Source: Holophagaceae bacterium
GTDB taxonomy: Bacteria > Acidobacteriota > Holophagae > Holophagales > Holophagaceae
Length of the DNA stretch: 64,000 bases
Assembly: GCA_016720465.1 (NCBI GenBank)
Contig: JADKKO010000001.1
Span: 1 to 64,000 of the forward strand
Direction of reading: 5' to 3'
The notes under the pieces were generated by a model, which made no database searches, had not been told where the DNA came from, and was given only the letters and a program-made list of their open reading frames with translations. How positions within the stretch are numbered: position 1 is the stretch's first letter; each line of letters starts with the position of its first letter. Position numbers and translations under genes: made by a program. Below are positions 19,115-27,843 of this stretch, piece after piece.

Positions 19115-20608
19115 TCAGCGCAGCGGCCTCCTAACCACGAAGCTATCCATCAGGTCCATCACAGCATCTTGGGAACGCAGCGGGGTGGCGGGCTGGGGCG
19201 CGACCGGGGCGCCGAGCCATTGGCCCAGCAGGGCATAGGCCTGCGCTGCATCGGAGGGCGTGAGCGAAGCCAGCTTGGAGCTGTGGTTGCCGCCGGGAGC
19301 GAGGTATTTCCAGACGCCCCGGGACTGGGCCGCGGCCGGAACCGCCAGGGCGCCGGCGGTCCAGGGATCGTTCTCGCCGTAGACGAGGATCACCCGCTGG
19401 GCGGAGGTGTCCAGCCATGCCTGGATGTCCTGCATGGACGCGCCGCCATCATAGGCCTTCGAGGCGCCCGCGGGCGGGTAGACCGCGGGCACGTCCTGGC
19501 CCGGATACAAGAGCTCCGCGAGGTGGCTCTCCTTGTTGGCGGGATAGCCCAGTTGGTTCGCGCACTGCTGGTAGTAGGCCTGGTAGTAGTCCAGGGTGCT
19601 GTCGGCCCAGGTGTACACCACGCCCCGGTTGACCAGGTCCAGGTAGGCATAGAGCGCCTGCGCGGAGGCATCGGCGGGGGGCACCTGGGCCGCGAGATCC
19701 GCGTAGCCGTACTGCCAGAGGATGAAGGGGGATTCCAGCACTGCGAATTCAAGGGTCTTGTCGGCGCCGATGAACGCGAAAGTCTCGCCCTTGGACGCCG
19801 CATCCGCCTGGAACAGGGTGAGCACTTCGGCCCGCTTCCCGAGGACGGCCCGCTGCCAGGCTTCGATGGCCAGGCTGGTGGCGGCGCTGCCGCGGGATTC
19901 GATGAACGGGGGGTAGCGGGTGTCGCCGTTGGCGAGGTTGATGGGCGCGACATAGGCCAGGGTGGCGTCCACGTCGTCCGGGTAGAAGCGGCGGTGGAAG
20001 AGGGCGGTCATGCCCCCCTTGCTGCCGCCGGTGTTCAGCCACTTGCCGCTGAAGAGCGGCTTCAGGGCCGTCACGAGCTGGTGTTCGTCCGCCGCGGATT
20101 GCTGGATGGTGAGCTTGGACCAGTCCTTGGGCGAGGGCGTCGATGTGGCGAAGAAACGGTGCTCCATGGTGATCTGGTTGGCGGAGAGGATGCGCGTGGG
20201 TTCGCCTTGACCGGGATTCTGGGAAATGCTGTAGCCGGTGGTGGCGAGCACCACGGGCGCCGTGCGGGAGCGGTAGAGCAGGGTGACCACCTGCTGGAAG
20301 GTAGGACCGCCGCCGGTGGTGTGGTCCGCGGGCTGGGCCAGCGTGAAGCGAAAGAACCGCGTGCCGCCGATGGTGCTGGCCACCTCCGTGACGCCTGAAA
20401 TCCCAGCGGTGGCGCGCAGGGCCGCGTCGATCTCCAGGGTGGGTGGCGGGGGCGGGATGGGATCCGGGGTGTTCCCCCCGCCGCTGCAGGCCAGCGGCAG
20501 CAGGAAAGCCAGGAGCAGCAAGGCGGAGGCCCGCATTGCCCCCAGGACGCGGCGGCCGCCCCTGAAGCCCGATTGAGTTGGCTGCGCGTATCGATCCTTG
20601 CGGTTCAT
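19115..20608 (-). CDS. S37-type secreted (prolyl tripeptidyl) peptidase lipoprotein
   Basis: The 497-residue product has a lipoprotein signal ending FLLPLACSGGG, so it is probably anchored in the outer membrane or exported. The nucleophile elbow NTGGSKGGMTALFHRRFYP, the oxyanion-side segment ITMEHRFFATSTP, and late Asp (VYGENDPW) and His (PGGNHSSK) motifs match the S37/PS-10 alpha/beta-hydrolase peptidases known from Streptomyces, which release tripeptides or dipeptides from proline-containing substrates. The annotated ATG 20608 gives a long 27-residue n-region; ATG 20536 (MRASALLLLAFLLPLAC) would give a more standard lipoprotein signal and may be the true start. Likely single-gene unit or cotranscribed with the small gene upstream. 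Confidence 0.82.
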   Translation of the reverse strand: MNRKDRYAQPTQSGFRGGRRVLGAMRASALLLLAFLLPLACSGGGNTPDPIPPPPPTLEIDAALRATAGISGVTEVASTIGGTRFFRFTLAQPADHTTGGGPTFQQVVTLLYRSRTAPVVLATTGYSISQNPGQGEPTRILSANQITMEHRFFATSTPSPKDWSKLTIQQSAADEHQLVTALKPLFSGKWLNTGGSKGGMTALFHRRFYPDDVDATLAYVAPINLANGDTRYPPFIESRGSAATSLAIEAWQRAVLGKRAEVLTLFQADAASKGETFAFIGADKTLEFAVLESPFILWQYGYADLAAQVPPADASAQALYAYLDLVNRGVVYTWADSTLDYYQAYYQQCANQLGYPANKESHLAELLYPGQDVPAVYPPAGASKAYDGGASMQDIQAWLDTSAQRVILVYGENDPWTAGALAVPAAAQSRGVWKYLAPGGNHSSKLASLTPSDAAQAYALLGQWLGAPVAPQPATPLRSQDAVMDLMDSFVVRRPLR

Positions 20609-20735
20609 GCTTCATCCCCGGCAGAAAAACATCCACTGGGTCCATCTTCGCCCAGGATCGCGGGCAGTCCAGGAGGTTCTTGCAGCGCCTTCAGCGCATC
20701 GGGGTGCCGAGGCCGCTGGTGGGGCCAGCCGGTGT

Positions 20736-21113
20736 TCATCTCGCCTTTTTCTTGCCGATCAGGTGGGCGGTGAAGTTCACGTTGGGCACATCGTGGTTGG
20801 TGATGGCCACGGTATGGAAGGAGGGCGAGAAAGTGAATTTGGCGTGGGAGGGACGAAGCGAGTAGCTTCCCGGAGGAACGCTGCGGAAGGCGTAGGTGCC
20901 ATCGGCCTGGGCAGTGATGGTGCGGGTGGGCTTGCGGTTTCCCGTCAGCGTGAGTTTCGCCCGGAAATCCGCGGAAAGATCCGCGATGTGGCCGGTGATG
21001 TCGTACTTCGCTGGAGGGGCGTTCTTGTCGCCCCCGGGAGCGGCGGCTCCGAGGGTCAGGGCAACGGCGAGAAGCAGGCTTGAAGGCCCGAGGAACAAGC
21101 TCCGGTTGGCCAT
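20736..21113 (-). CDS. Small exported protein with carboxypeptidase-regulatory-like fold
   Basis: 125 residues; the ATG at 21113 has GGGAG upstream. A signal peptide (MANRSLFLGPSSLLLAVAL to GAAAPGG) is followed by one beta-sandwich resembling the CarboxypepD_reg/CNA_B-like fold: KYDITGHIADLSADF, ITAQADGTYAFRSVPPGSYS and ITNHDVPNVNFTAHLIGK. The DGTYAFRSVPPGSYSL motif is the usual signature. Such domains occur as N-terminal parts of TonB receptors and as free periplasmic or surface proteins, with binding or structural roles only. No catalytic residues. It lies 127 bp upstream of the S37 peptidase on the same strand. Confidence 0.7.
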   Translation of the reverse strand: MANRSLFLGPSSLLLAVALTLGAAAPGGDKNAPPAKYDITGHIADLSADFRAKLTLTGNRKPTRTITAQADGTYAFRSVPPGSYSLRPSHAKFTFSPSFHTVAITNHDVPNVNFTAHLIGKKKAR

Positions 21114-21239
21114 GGCAGACTCCCTGGTGGTTAGGTCCGCTCCCAACATAAGGTCCGGGCGGGTGCGCAGGGCCCGGGTCCCAGGTCTTTTGCCGCAGGG
21201 CACAGCCGCCATGGCGCCGATTCCATGGAAGGTTGCCGG

Positions 21240-21605
21240 CTACACGCCGATGCGTTTGAGCAGCTCCAGCAGGACCTCGGGCTCGAATGATTTGCAAAGG
21301 TAATGGTGGCGCGGGTTTATCGGCGAATCCTGGGGCTGGTCCGGCGAGATCAGGGCGCTCAGGAAGATGATCGGCGTGGCGGCCGTGGCGGGTATCTGGC
21401 CGAGCCGCTCCGCGAGCTGGACCCCATCCATGCCCGGCAGCATCACGTCCATCAGGACCGCATCGGGCTTGAATGCGGTCAGCCTCGCCATCAGATCCTC
21501 CCCGTTGGCGGCTGCCATCACCAGGTAGCCGCGCCCCACCAGAAGACGCGTGAGGATCTTGATGGCGATGGGGTCGTCATCGACGATCAGGATGTGCTTG
21601 GGCAA
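21240..21605 (-). CDS. Single-domain response regulator (CheY-like receiver)
   Basis: The product is just a receiver domain: acidic pocket VDDDP, phospho-acceptor Asp in DAVLMDVMLPGMDG, Ser/Thr switch in IIFLSALIS, and a C-terminal Lys in YLCKSFEPEVLLELLKRIG. No output domain, so it probably signals by protein contact, like CheY or a stand-alone phosphorelay protein. No histidine kinase lies nearby. The start is uncertain: TTG 21605 directly precedes PKHILIVDDD and has GAGGA at a good distance, whereas the first in-frame ATG at 21719 would add a proline/glycine-rich leader without resemblance to receivers. I chose the TTG. Confidence 0.82.
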   Translation of the reverse strand: MPKHILIVDDDPIAIKILTRLLVGRGYLVMAAANGEDLMARLTAFKPDAVLMDVMLPGMDGVQLAERLGQIPATAATPIIFLSALISPDQPQDSPINPRHHYLCKSFEPEVLLELLKRIGV

Positions 21606-21893
21606 GGTTTCCTCGATGCACGGTCCTCCGCCGGGGGGAGGAACAGGTGGGTCCAGCCTGCTGTTGGACGGGCTCCGTCCAGGATCGAAGCCTAGCGCAA
21701 TTTCCGGGCCCGCGGCCACTCGGTCCGCGAAGGGCCGCCACCGTGCTTTGCGTTCTATGCCACCGTGAACATGCGAAAATTGTCTAAAAAACTAGAGCAA
21801 TAATAATGCCATTAAATAAACACAAAAATCACAAATGTCCGTTGTCGGGCATATTTTGCCGATGCTATCTTCAACCAGTCCCAGGAGACCACC

Positions 21894-24800
21894 ATGCGCC
21901 ATGCCGTCTTGCCCTCGCTTCAGGCCTTCCTTCGCGGGTTGGTGCTTCCTGTCCTGATGCTTTCGGGGACCCTCGCTTCCGCCCAGGCGCTCACCAACGG
22001 CGACTTTGAATCCCCGTACGTGGCTCCCAATATCGATGGCTGGCTCAAGACGAAGTTCCTGAATACGGGCCTGACGGGCGCCACGCCATACAACGGCACC
22101 AGCATCGTGAGGGTCGCCGGGGGAAACGACTTGACGAACGTCGTGACCGCCCCGCCTCCGCCGCCCCTGCCTGAATCCCAGGTGGACGCGGATCTCGGGG
22201 CCGCCCAGTCCCTTCGCTGGCCCAAGTTCGGAGCGAAGTGCGTCCTCATCAATCCCCTGTCATCGAGCGCTTTCGGAAACGGCCGGAACGGCAACTCGGT
22301 GAAGCAGACCTTCACCCTGGACAGCAGCATGATCGATCCTGCGCTGGCCGGCGGGGACGACAGGCTCCACATCCGCTTCGCCTTCGCGCCGGTGCTGCAA
22401 AACCCCGTCGGGCACGGGGCCAACCAGCAGCCCTACTTCTACATCGGCGTCAAGGATGTCAGCAAGGCCAACGTGAGCCTTTATGACAACCTCAACTTCT
22501 CCAACCAGCCCGGAAGCCCCTGGAAGTCCGTGGTGATCGGCGGGCAGGCGGTCGTCTACACGGACTGGCAGGTGAAGGACATCGCCCTGGATCCGGCGGT
22601 GTATCTCAACGACATCATCGAGATCGAATTCCTGGCGGCGGGCTGCTCGCCGACCGGCCACTGGGGCAAGCTCTATGTGGACGGCTGCTCCGCGGTGATT
22701 CCGGGCCTCTGGGTTTCGGTCGTGGCGGACCGGACCACCGTGCCGGTGGGCGGCACCATCCGGTACACCTACACCGTGCGGAACACCGGCGCCACGTCCC
22801 AGGCGAACGTCATCGTCGACGCCGTCGCCCCCGTGAACACCACCTTCTTCTCCCTCCAGGACCCAGGCGGGCTGCTGGCTCCCGGCGGTTTCCCCACCCT
22901 GGACAACATCGGCACGCTGGCGCCGGGCGCGAGCTACACGTTCAGCGTGGATGTCACGGTGAATGGCGGGACGCCCGCAGGCACCGAGATCACCAGCGGC
23001 AACTATTACGCCAAGGCGGACCTGTACGGGGCGTTGTACGGCTCCCCGGTCAAGACCTACGTCGAAGGCCTTGGAACGGACCTCGCAGTGAGCATGACGG
23101 CGGGCGTCTCTCTGGCCAACGCCTGCAACACCGCATTCACCATGACGATCACCAACAGCAATCCTGGGGCCATCGCGAGCCAGGCGCAGGCCAGCCTCCC
23201 CCTTCCCGCCAATACGCAGCTCGTGAGCGCCACCACGACCTTGGGCCTCGTGACGGGCGCCAATCCGGTGGTGGCCTCGTTGGGCGACATGGCCGTCGGC
23301 GGCAGCGCGACCTTCACGGTCACGGTGCGTCCCACCACCACCGCGGCCGTTTCGGGCACCGTCACCGTGTCCGGCAATTTCACGGATACCGTTCCGGCGA
23401 ATGACACGTCCACGGCCTCCTTCGCGAATCCCTCGGGCGGACCCCAGGTGAGCATCACCACCCAGCCGGTGGGCGCGACCATCTACCCCGGCTCCACCCA
23501 TTCCATGAGCGTGGTGGCCCAGGACGGCTGCGGCGGCTTCACCTACCAGTGGTACCTGAACGGCGTGGCCGTCGGCGGCGCCACGGCGGCGAACTACACC
23601 ACACCGGTGCTCCCGATCGGCACCCACAATTACACGGTCCGCGTCACCGAGGGCTCTGGTTTCTACGTCATCAGCAACGTGGCTGTCGTGACGGTGCGGA
23701 ACCCCATCGTGACGGTGCCGGCCCTCACCAACGGCACGCTTGACCCGGCCACGCCGTCCCCCGCCTCGGTGCCCCTCGGCGGCACCACTGCGTTCACGTT
23801 CAACGCCAACACCGGCTACCACGTGGCCTCCGTTTCCGGATGCAGCGGAGCGCTTTACACCAACACCTCCAATGCAGTGAGTTCGTACACCTACACCACC
23901 GGGGCCATCAGCGGCGATTGCACTGTCACGGCCACCTTCGCTCCCAACATCTACCAGGTGACGGCCACGGCCCTCGCCAACGGCAGTTTGGATGCGACCA
24001 CTCCGTCCCCCGCTTCGGTGGCCTACGGAAGCACCACCAGCTTCAAGTTCAACGCCGCCCCGGGCTACCACGTGGCGTCCATTTCCGGATGCGGCGGGCC
24101 GCTCTACACCAACACGTCCAACGCGGTGGGGAGCTACACCTATACCACCGGGGCCATCAGCAGCGACTGCGCCATCACCGCCAGCTTCGCCATCAATGTC
24201 TACCAGGTGACCGCCTCGGCCCTCGCCAACGGCAGCCTGGACGCGGGCACGCCGTCACCGGCCTCGGTGGCCCACGGGAGCACGACGAATTTCACGTTCA
24301 ACGCCAACGCTGGCTACCACGTGGCCTCGATCTCCGGCTGCAGCGGAGCTACCTACACCAACACATCCAATTCGGTCGGCACGTACACCTACACCACCGG
24401 CCCCATCACCGGGAACTGCGGCATCACCGCCACCTTCGCGCTCAACCTCCTGTACAGCTTTTCCCCGGCTTCGGGCGCGCCTGGCACCGTGGTCTACCTG
24501 TCCGGTTCCGTCCTGGGCAGCGCCATTTCGGTGAGTTTCAACGGCGTCCCCGCCACCTTCACACAGGTTTCGCCGACCCAGCTCCGGGCGGTGGTCCCCG
24601 CCGGGGCGACCACGGGCCCCATCTTCGTCACCAACGCTGCCGGAACCATGCAATCCACCTCGAACTTCACGGTTCCGGTGCCAGCGCCGCGCATTCTCTC
24701 CTTCTCGCCCAACGCGGGTTCGACCGGCACCGTGGTGTTCATCAATGGGTTGAACCTGGGCGGCGCCACGGCCGTCCGCTTCAATGGCACCGCGGCGGTG

Positions 24801-24926
24801 TTCACAGTTGTTTCCGCCACCCAGCTCAAGGCCACGGTCCCCGCCGCCGCCACGACCGGGCCGATCTCGGTCACCACGCCCTCGGGCACCGCGACCACGG
24901 GAATCGTCAAGTTCAAGAAGCTTTGA
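21894..24926 (+). CDS. Secreted multi-domain repeat protein (DUF11, Ig-like, 83-aa repeats, IPT/TIG)
   Basis: AGGAGA precedes the ATG at 21894. The 1010-residue protein has a signal peptide ending LASAQA, then LTNGDFESPYVAPNIDGW, a DUF642/carbohydrate-binding-like start. From about residue 275 come DUF11-type units (GGTIRYTYTVRNTG, GASYTFSVDVTVNGG), an Ig-like unit near 515-600 (TYQWYLNGV), three tandem InlB-like units with exact 249-nt spacing (LANGSLDATTPSPAS, FNANAGYHVASISGCSG), and two IPT/TIG domains at the C-terminus (SFSPNAGSTGTVVFINGLNLG). All are extracellular binding or adhesion modules; there is no catalytic domain, LPXTG or type-IX signal. A role as adhesin or surface fibre is inferred. 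Monocistronic, with an AT-rich upstream region. Confidence 0.82.
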   Translation: MRHAVLPSLQAFLRGLVLPVLMLSGTLASAQALTNGDFESPYVAPNIDGWLKTKFLNTGLTGATPYNGTSIVRVAGGNDLTNVVTAPPPPPLPESQVDADLGAAQSLRWPKFGAKCVLINPLSSSAFGNGRNGNSVKQTFTLDSSMIDPALAGGDDRLHIRFAFAPVLQNPVGHGANQQPYFYIGVKDVSKANVSLYDNLNFSNQPGSPWKSVVIGGQAVVYTDWQVKDIALDPAVYLNDIIEIEFLAAGCSPTGHWGKLYVDGCSAVIPGLWVSVVADRTTVPVGGTIRYTYTVRNTGATSQANVIVDAVAPVNTTFFSLQDPGGLLAPGGFPTLDNIGTLAPGASYTFSVDVTVNGGTPAGTEITSGNYYAKADLYGALYGSPVKTYVEGLGTDLAVSMTAGVSLANACNTAFTMTITNSNPGAIASQAQASLPLPANTQLVSATTTLGLVTGANPVVASLGDMAVGGSATFTVTVRPTTTAAVSGTVTVSGNFTDTVPANDTSTASFANPSGGPQVSITTQPVGATIYPGSTHSMSVVAQDGCGGFTYQWYLNGVAVGGATAANYTTPVLPIGTHNYTVRVTEGSGFYVISNVAVVTVRNPIVTVPALTNGTLDPATPSPASVPLGGTTAFTFNANTGYHVASVSGCSGALYTNTSNAVSSYTYTTGAISGDCTVTATFAPNIYQVTATALANGSLDATTPSPASVAYGSTTSFKFNAAPGYHVASISGCGGPLYTNTSNAVGSYTYTTGAISSDCAITASFAINVYQVTASALANGSLDAGTPSPASVAHGSTTNFTFNANAGYHVASISGCSGATYTNTSNSVGTYTYTTGPITGNCGITATFALNLLYSFSPASGAPGTVVYLSGSVLGSAISVSFNGVPATFTQVSPTQLRAVVPAGATTGPIFVTNAAGTMQSTSNFTVPVPAPRILSFSPNAGSTGTVVFINGLNLGGATAVRFNGTAAVFTVVSATQLKATVPAAATTGPISVTTPSGTATTGIVKFKKL
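23721..24447 (+). repeat. Three tandem 249-bp in-gene repeats
   Basis: Units begin at 23721, 23970 and 24219, each with GCCCTC(A/G)CCAACGGCA, giving an exact 249-bp (83-codon) period. Each unit encodes ALANGSLD...TPSPASV, GYHVAS(I/V)SGC and YTYTTGAI. Two Cys per unit are conserved (in SGC and near GDC), suggesting one disulfide per repeat outside the cell. Confidence 0.85.
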
Positions 24927-24973
24927 AGAAAACCTCCAGACAATGGTTCTTCACGGAATTGAGGGAAAAGCTA

Positions 24974-25174
24974 ACCACGCGGAGGGCAGCGGAGGCGCGG
25001 AGGGTAGCGGAGAAAAGAGTCTGGCTTTCGTTCTAATCAGGTCAGGTGGGGGTTGAGGGCCGGATGCCGTTGCCGGAATCGTGGCACATAGGAAACCCAG
25101 GAAAGAGCCAAAGATGAACCCGCCCCTTTACTTCCTCCGCTTCCCTCCGCAATCTCCGCTACCCTCAGCGTGGT
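24974..25174. repeat. Imperfect long inverted repeat (MITE- or REPIN-like)
   Basis: Arms of about 43 bp at 24974-25017 and 25131-25174 are about 90 percent complementary (ACCACGC, GAGGG.AGCGGAG, GCGGAGGG.AGCGGAG). Each arm also contains two tandem copies of a GGAGGG.AGCGGAG unit. The 113-bp centre has no open frame of note. Confidence 0.6.
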
Positions 25175-25267
25175 GTTTTTAAGACGCCACGGTGCCTGCT
25201 CTTAACTGAAGCAGTTGCTACGTGCCACTTCCCGCATATCCGTGAAGAGCCCAGACAATAGACGAAG

Positions 25268-25300
25268 CGGGCGCAGGGAAAACCGATTTCCCTGCGCCCG
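25268..25300. terminator. Bidirectional intrinsic terminator
   Basis: Perfect 14-bp stem (CGGGCGCAGGGAAA at 25268-25281 with its complement at 25287-25300) and an ACCGA loop. It is followed by TTGAATTT on the plus strand and lies between the plus-strand secreted protein gene and the end of the minus-strand LURP-one-like gene. Confidence 0.75.
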
Positions 25301-25344
25301 TTGAATTTCTGTCCACCCAGGAAGGATGGCGGAAAGGCCCCGGC

Positions 25345-25926
25345 CTACCCCCGCGATTTCTCCAGCAGCGCCATCATCAGCAGGCTCAACAGCGCCCGCG
25401 TTTCCTCAGCCTCATTCAAAGTGCCATCTTTCGTGATCTCGAACCTGCCTTCGAAGAAGGCTGGCAGTTTCTGGATGCGCATGACCGCGCTGCCCTGGCG
25501 GGAAACCAGGTAGGCGGGGTGGAACACGTAGCCCGAGAACATCCCGAGCACCGGGATGCCGCTGAAGATTCCATCCAGCAGTTTGATCCACGGGTTCTCC
25601 TCGCCGACTTCCATGGCCAGGATGGAGCCGTCGAAAATGTCGTAATGGGCCTTCCACAGGGATTTCATGCCGCGCTTCTTGACGGAACCCAGGTCGGCTC
25701 CCGCCGCGCTGCGGAAATGGTACTGGGCGGAGAAGTCGATGATGCGGTCCGCATTGATGGTGAACAGCAGGTTCGCCTGCTCCTTGTCGGCGAAGACATT
25801 GACTGCTTCCTTGAGTTTGAACAGCTGCTGTTTGAGGTAGAAGATGAGCCTGCCGTCCGCATCGGTGACGCTGATCTGCGGAGCCAGCGCGATGGTCTTG
25901 AAGGTGAGCGTGAGCGGGTAATTCAT
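25345..25926 (-). CDS. LURP-one/tubby-like family protein
   Basis: GGGAGA precedes ATG 25926. The 193-residue product begins MNYPLTLTFKTIALAPQ and continues with alternating strands typical of the LURP-one-related fold: ISVTDADGRLIFYLKQQLF, VNVFADKEQANLLFTINA, YHFRSAAGADLGSVKKRGM and SGYVFHPAYLVSR. This is the phospholipid-scramblase/tubby-like beta-barrel with a central helix; the bacterial members have no defined function, and membrane or nucleotide-ligand binding is a guess. There is no signal peptide, although LLDGIFSGIPVLGMFSGYVF is hydrophobic enough to be a buried helix. Same strand as the membrane-protein gene 114 bp upstream. Confidence 0.7.
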   Translation of the reverse strand: MNYPLTLTFKTIALAPQISVTDADGRLIFYLKQQLFKLKEAVNVFADKEQANLLFTINADRIIDFSAQYHFRSAAGADLGSVKKRGMKSLWKAHYDIFDGSILAMEVGEENPWIKLLDGIFSGIPVLGMFSGYVFHPAYLVSRQGSAVMRIQKLPAFFEGRFEITKDGTLNEAEETRALLSLLMMALLEKSRG

Positions 25927-26040
25927 GGTTTTCTCCCTTGGGCCATGCACGGTTCCTGGACCTGCCGTTGCCCTGATGGTGCGCGGTCCGCTCGGTCTGA
26001 AGCAAGCCTGTCCGTCTTGAATTCGGGGCGGGTGGCGGAT

Positions 26041-26580
26041 TCAGGCTTCGCGGGCTTCCCGGTCGAGGCTGCGCCAGAGGCCCACCGCCAGGATCCCCAG
26101 TCCTGCCGCCATGGCCGTGTGGGAGATTCCGTAGAGCGAGGCCCTCAGGGCGTGGTTGCCGAAAATGAAGCTCTGGTCGAGCGCGCCCAGGTCGAGCGCG
26201 CCGCCCCGCATGCCGAGCAGCAGGTGATAGCCCTTCCACAGCATCAGCAGCACGCTCGCCAGAGAACCGGGGATGTAGAGGCGCAGTGCCCAGGCCAGCG
26301 ATCGCGCGGAAAGCGGCGCGGCCCCGAGGGCCAGGCCGATATGAAGGGCCCAGATGGCGGCCAGCGGCAGCAGCACGCCGATGAGGATGGCGTGCCCATG
26401 CACCAGGGCCAGGGACAGGACCGACTCCAGATGCATCCCCGCGGGGATGGCTGCGGTGATGGGCAGCTTCCGCGCGGATTCCCGGAACGCGATTCCCGCC
26501 AGCAGCCCGAAGACCAGCATGATCAGCGCATAGCGGAGGTGGGCGCGGTAGAAGCGGCGGTAGGGTTCGGGAAGATTCAT
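26041..26580 (-). CDS. Small integral membrane protein, DUF2871-like
   Basis: 179 residues from ATG 26580. About five hydrophobic helices: YALIMLVFGLLAGIAF, LESVLSLALVHGHAILIGVL, AAIWALHIGLALG, LYIPGSLASVLLML and HTAMAAGLGILAVGLW. The opening (RRFYRAHLRYALIMLVFGLLAG followed by FRES) and the VHGHA motif in the second helix resemble DUF2871-type proteins, whose conserved histidines suggest metal or haem binding, but the biochemical role is unknown. His residues also recur in IFGNHALR and GISHTAM. It is divergent from the ole operon (234 bp between starts). Confidence 0.6.
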   Translation of the reverse strand: MNLPEPYRRFYRAHLRYALIMLVFGLLAGIAFRESARKLPITAAIPAGMHLESVLSLALVHGHAILIGVLLPLAAIWALHIGLALGAAPLSARSLAWALRLYIPGSLASVLLMLWKGYHLLLGMRGGALDLGALDQSFIFGNHALRASLYGISHTAMAAGLGILAVGLWRSLDREAREA

Positions 26581-26814
26581 CTCGGCTCCGGAAAGGGCAT
26601 CAAGAAAAGTACCGTGAAAGTCCAGGCTGCGGACCCGCGAGCGGACGGCCATCCGGGGCCCAGGTCCGGTAGACTGGTGGAACAGGCTTGAAATCCTTGG
26701 CCTGCCTGGTCCATGACCGCCGGCGGAGAAAATCCGCCTGGACCGAATTCCCGACTCCCAACCAAGTATCCGGGCCCAGATGGCAGACTCCCGGTTCCCA
26801 GCTCCGGATGGCCC

Positions 26815-27831
26815 ATGCAATTCAGGAATGTTTCGATCCTCGGCCTCAGCCACGTAGACGCCCCGCATCGCGTGGCCTCCGCCGACATGTGCGCCCGCCT
26901 CGCGCCAACGCTCGAGCGCCTGGGCATGCGGCCGGATCTGCTGGAGAGCGCCTCGGGCATCGTGGCCCGCAGGTATTGGGATCCTGGGACGCAGCCCAGC
27001 GAAGTGGCGGCCCTGGCCGCGGAGAAGGCCATCGAATCGGCGGGCGTCGACCGTTCCCGCATCGGCATCATCATCAACACCTCGGTCTGCCGCGACTACA
27101 TCGAACCCTCCACGGCCTGCCTCGTCCATAACCGGCTGGGACTGCCGGCGGAGTGCCTGAACTTCGACCTTGGCAACGCCTGTCTGGCCTTCATGAGCGC
27201 CATGGAGGTGGTGGGCAACATGATCGAGCGGGGCCAGATCGACTACGGTCTGATCGCCAACGGCGAGAGCGCGCGCTTCGTGCAGGATGCCACCATCGAC
27301 CGGCTTCTGGGCCCTGACACCACCGAGGAGGAATTCCGCAGCCAATTCGCCACGCTCACGCTGGGCTCCGGGGCCGCGGCGATGGTGATGTCCCGCTCGG
27401 ACCTGGCGCCCGATGGCCATCGATTCCTTGGCGTCGTGAACCGCGCCGCCACGCAGCACAGCGGCCTCTGCAAGGGGCAGGTCGACGAGATGCGCACCGA
27501 TGCCAAGGCATTGCTGTTCGCGGGCCTGGGCCTCGCCACCGAGACCTACGCGGAAGCCAAGGACGCGTTCGGTTGGGATGGCGGCAATGTCGATGAATTC
27601 GTGCTGCACCAGGTGAGCGGCACCCATACCGCGATGCTCTGCCAGACCCTTGGACTGGACCCGGACAAGGTCATGGCCATCTTTCCCGAGTTCGGCAACA
27701 TCGGGCCCGCCTCGGTGCCCATCGTGCTTTCCAAAGCTGCGGAATCCGGCCGGATCCGCAAGGGCCAGCGCGTGGCGCTCATGGGCATCGGATCGGGGCT
27801 GAACTGCAGCATGGCCGAGGTCGTCTGGTGA
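26815..27831 (+). CDS. oleA: OleA, acyl-CoA head-to-head condensing thiolase
   Basis: First gene of a four-gene operon. OleA joins two fatty acyl-CoA molecules by non-decarboxylative Claisen condensation to a 2-alkyl-3-ketoacid in the cytosol. The 338-residue thiolase-fold protein has the catalytic Cys123 in FDLGNACLAFMSAM, the OleA-specific catalytic Glu97 in YIEPSTACLV (which separates OleA from FabH), the His of EFVLHQVSGTHT and the Asn of FGNIGPASVPI. MQFRNVSILGLSHVDAPHR is a typical OleA start, so I prefer the ATG at 26815 to upstream in-frame ATGs. oleB begins 12 bp after its stop. Confidence 0.92.
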   Translation: MQFRNVSILGLSHVDAPHRVASADMCARLAPTLERLGMRPDLLESASGIVARRYWDPGTQPSEVAALAAEKAIESAGVDRSRIGIIINTSVCRDYIEPSTACLVHNRLGLPAECLNFDLGNACLAFMSAMEVVGNMIERGQIDYGLIANGESARFVQDATIDRLLGPDTTEEEFRSQFATLTLGSGAAAMVMSRSDLAPDGHRFLGVVNRAATQHSGLCKGQVDEMRTDAKALLFAGLGLATETYAEAKDAFGWDGGNVDEFVLHQVSGTHTAMLCQTLGLDPDKVMAIFPEFGNIGPASVPIVLSKAAESGRIRKGQRVALMGIGSGLNCSMAEVVW

Positions 27832-27843
27832 GGCGGTAATCCA

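Larger units (their letters stand above)
24927..25344. other. 418-bp intergenic region between convergent genes
   Basis: No gene seen. It holds a 201-bp palindromic element (24974-25174) and a strong terminator hairpin (25268-25300), listed separately. Confidence 0.6.
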
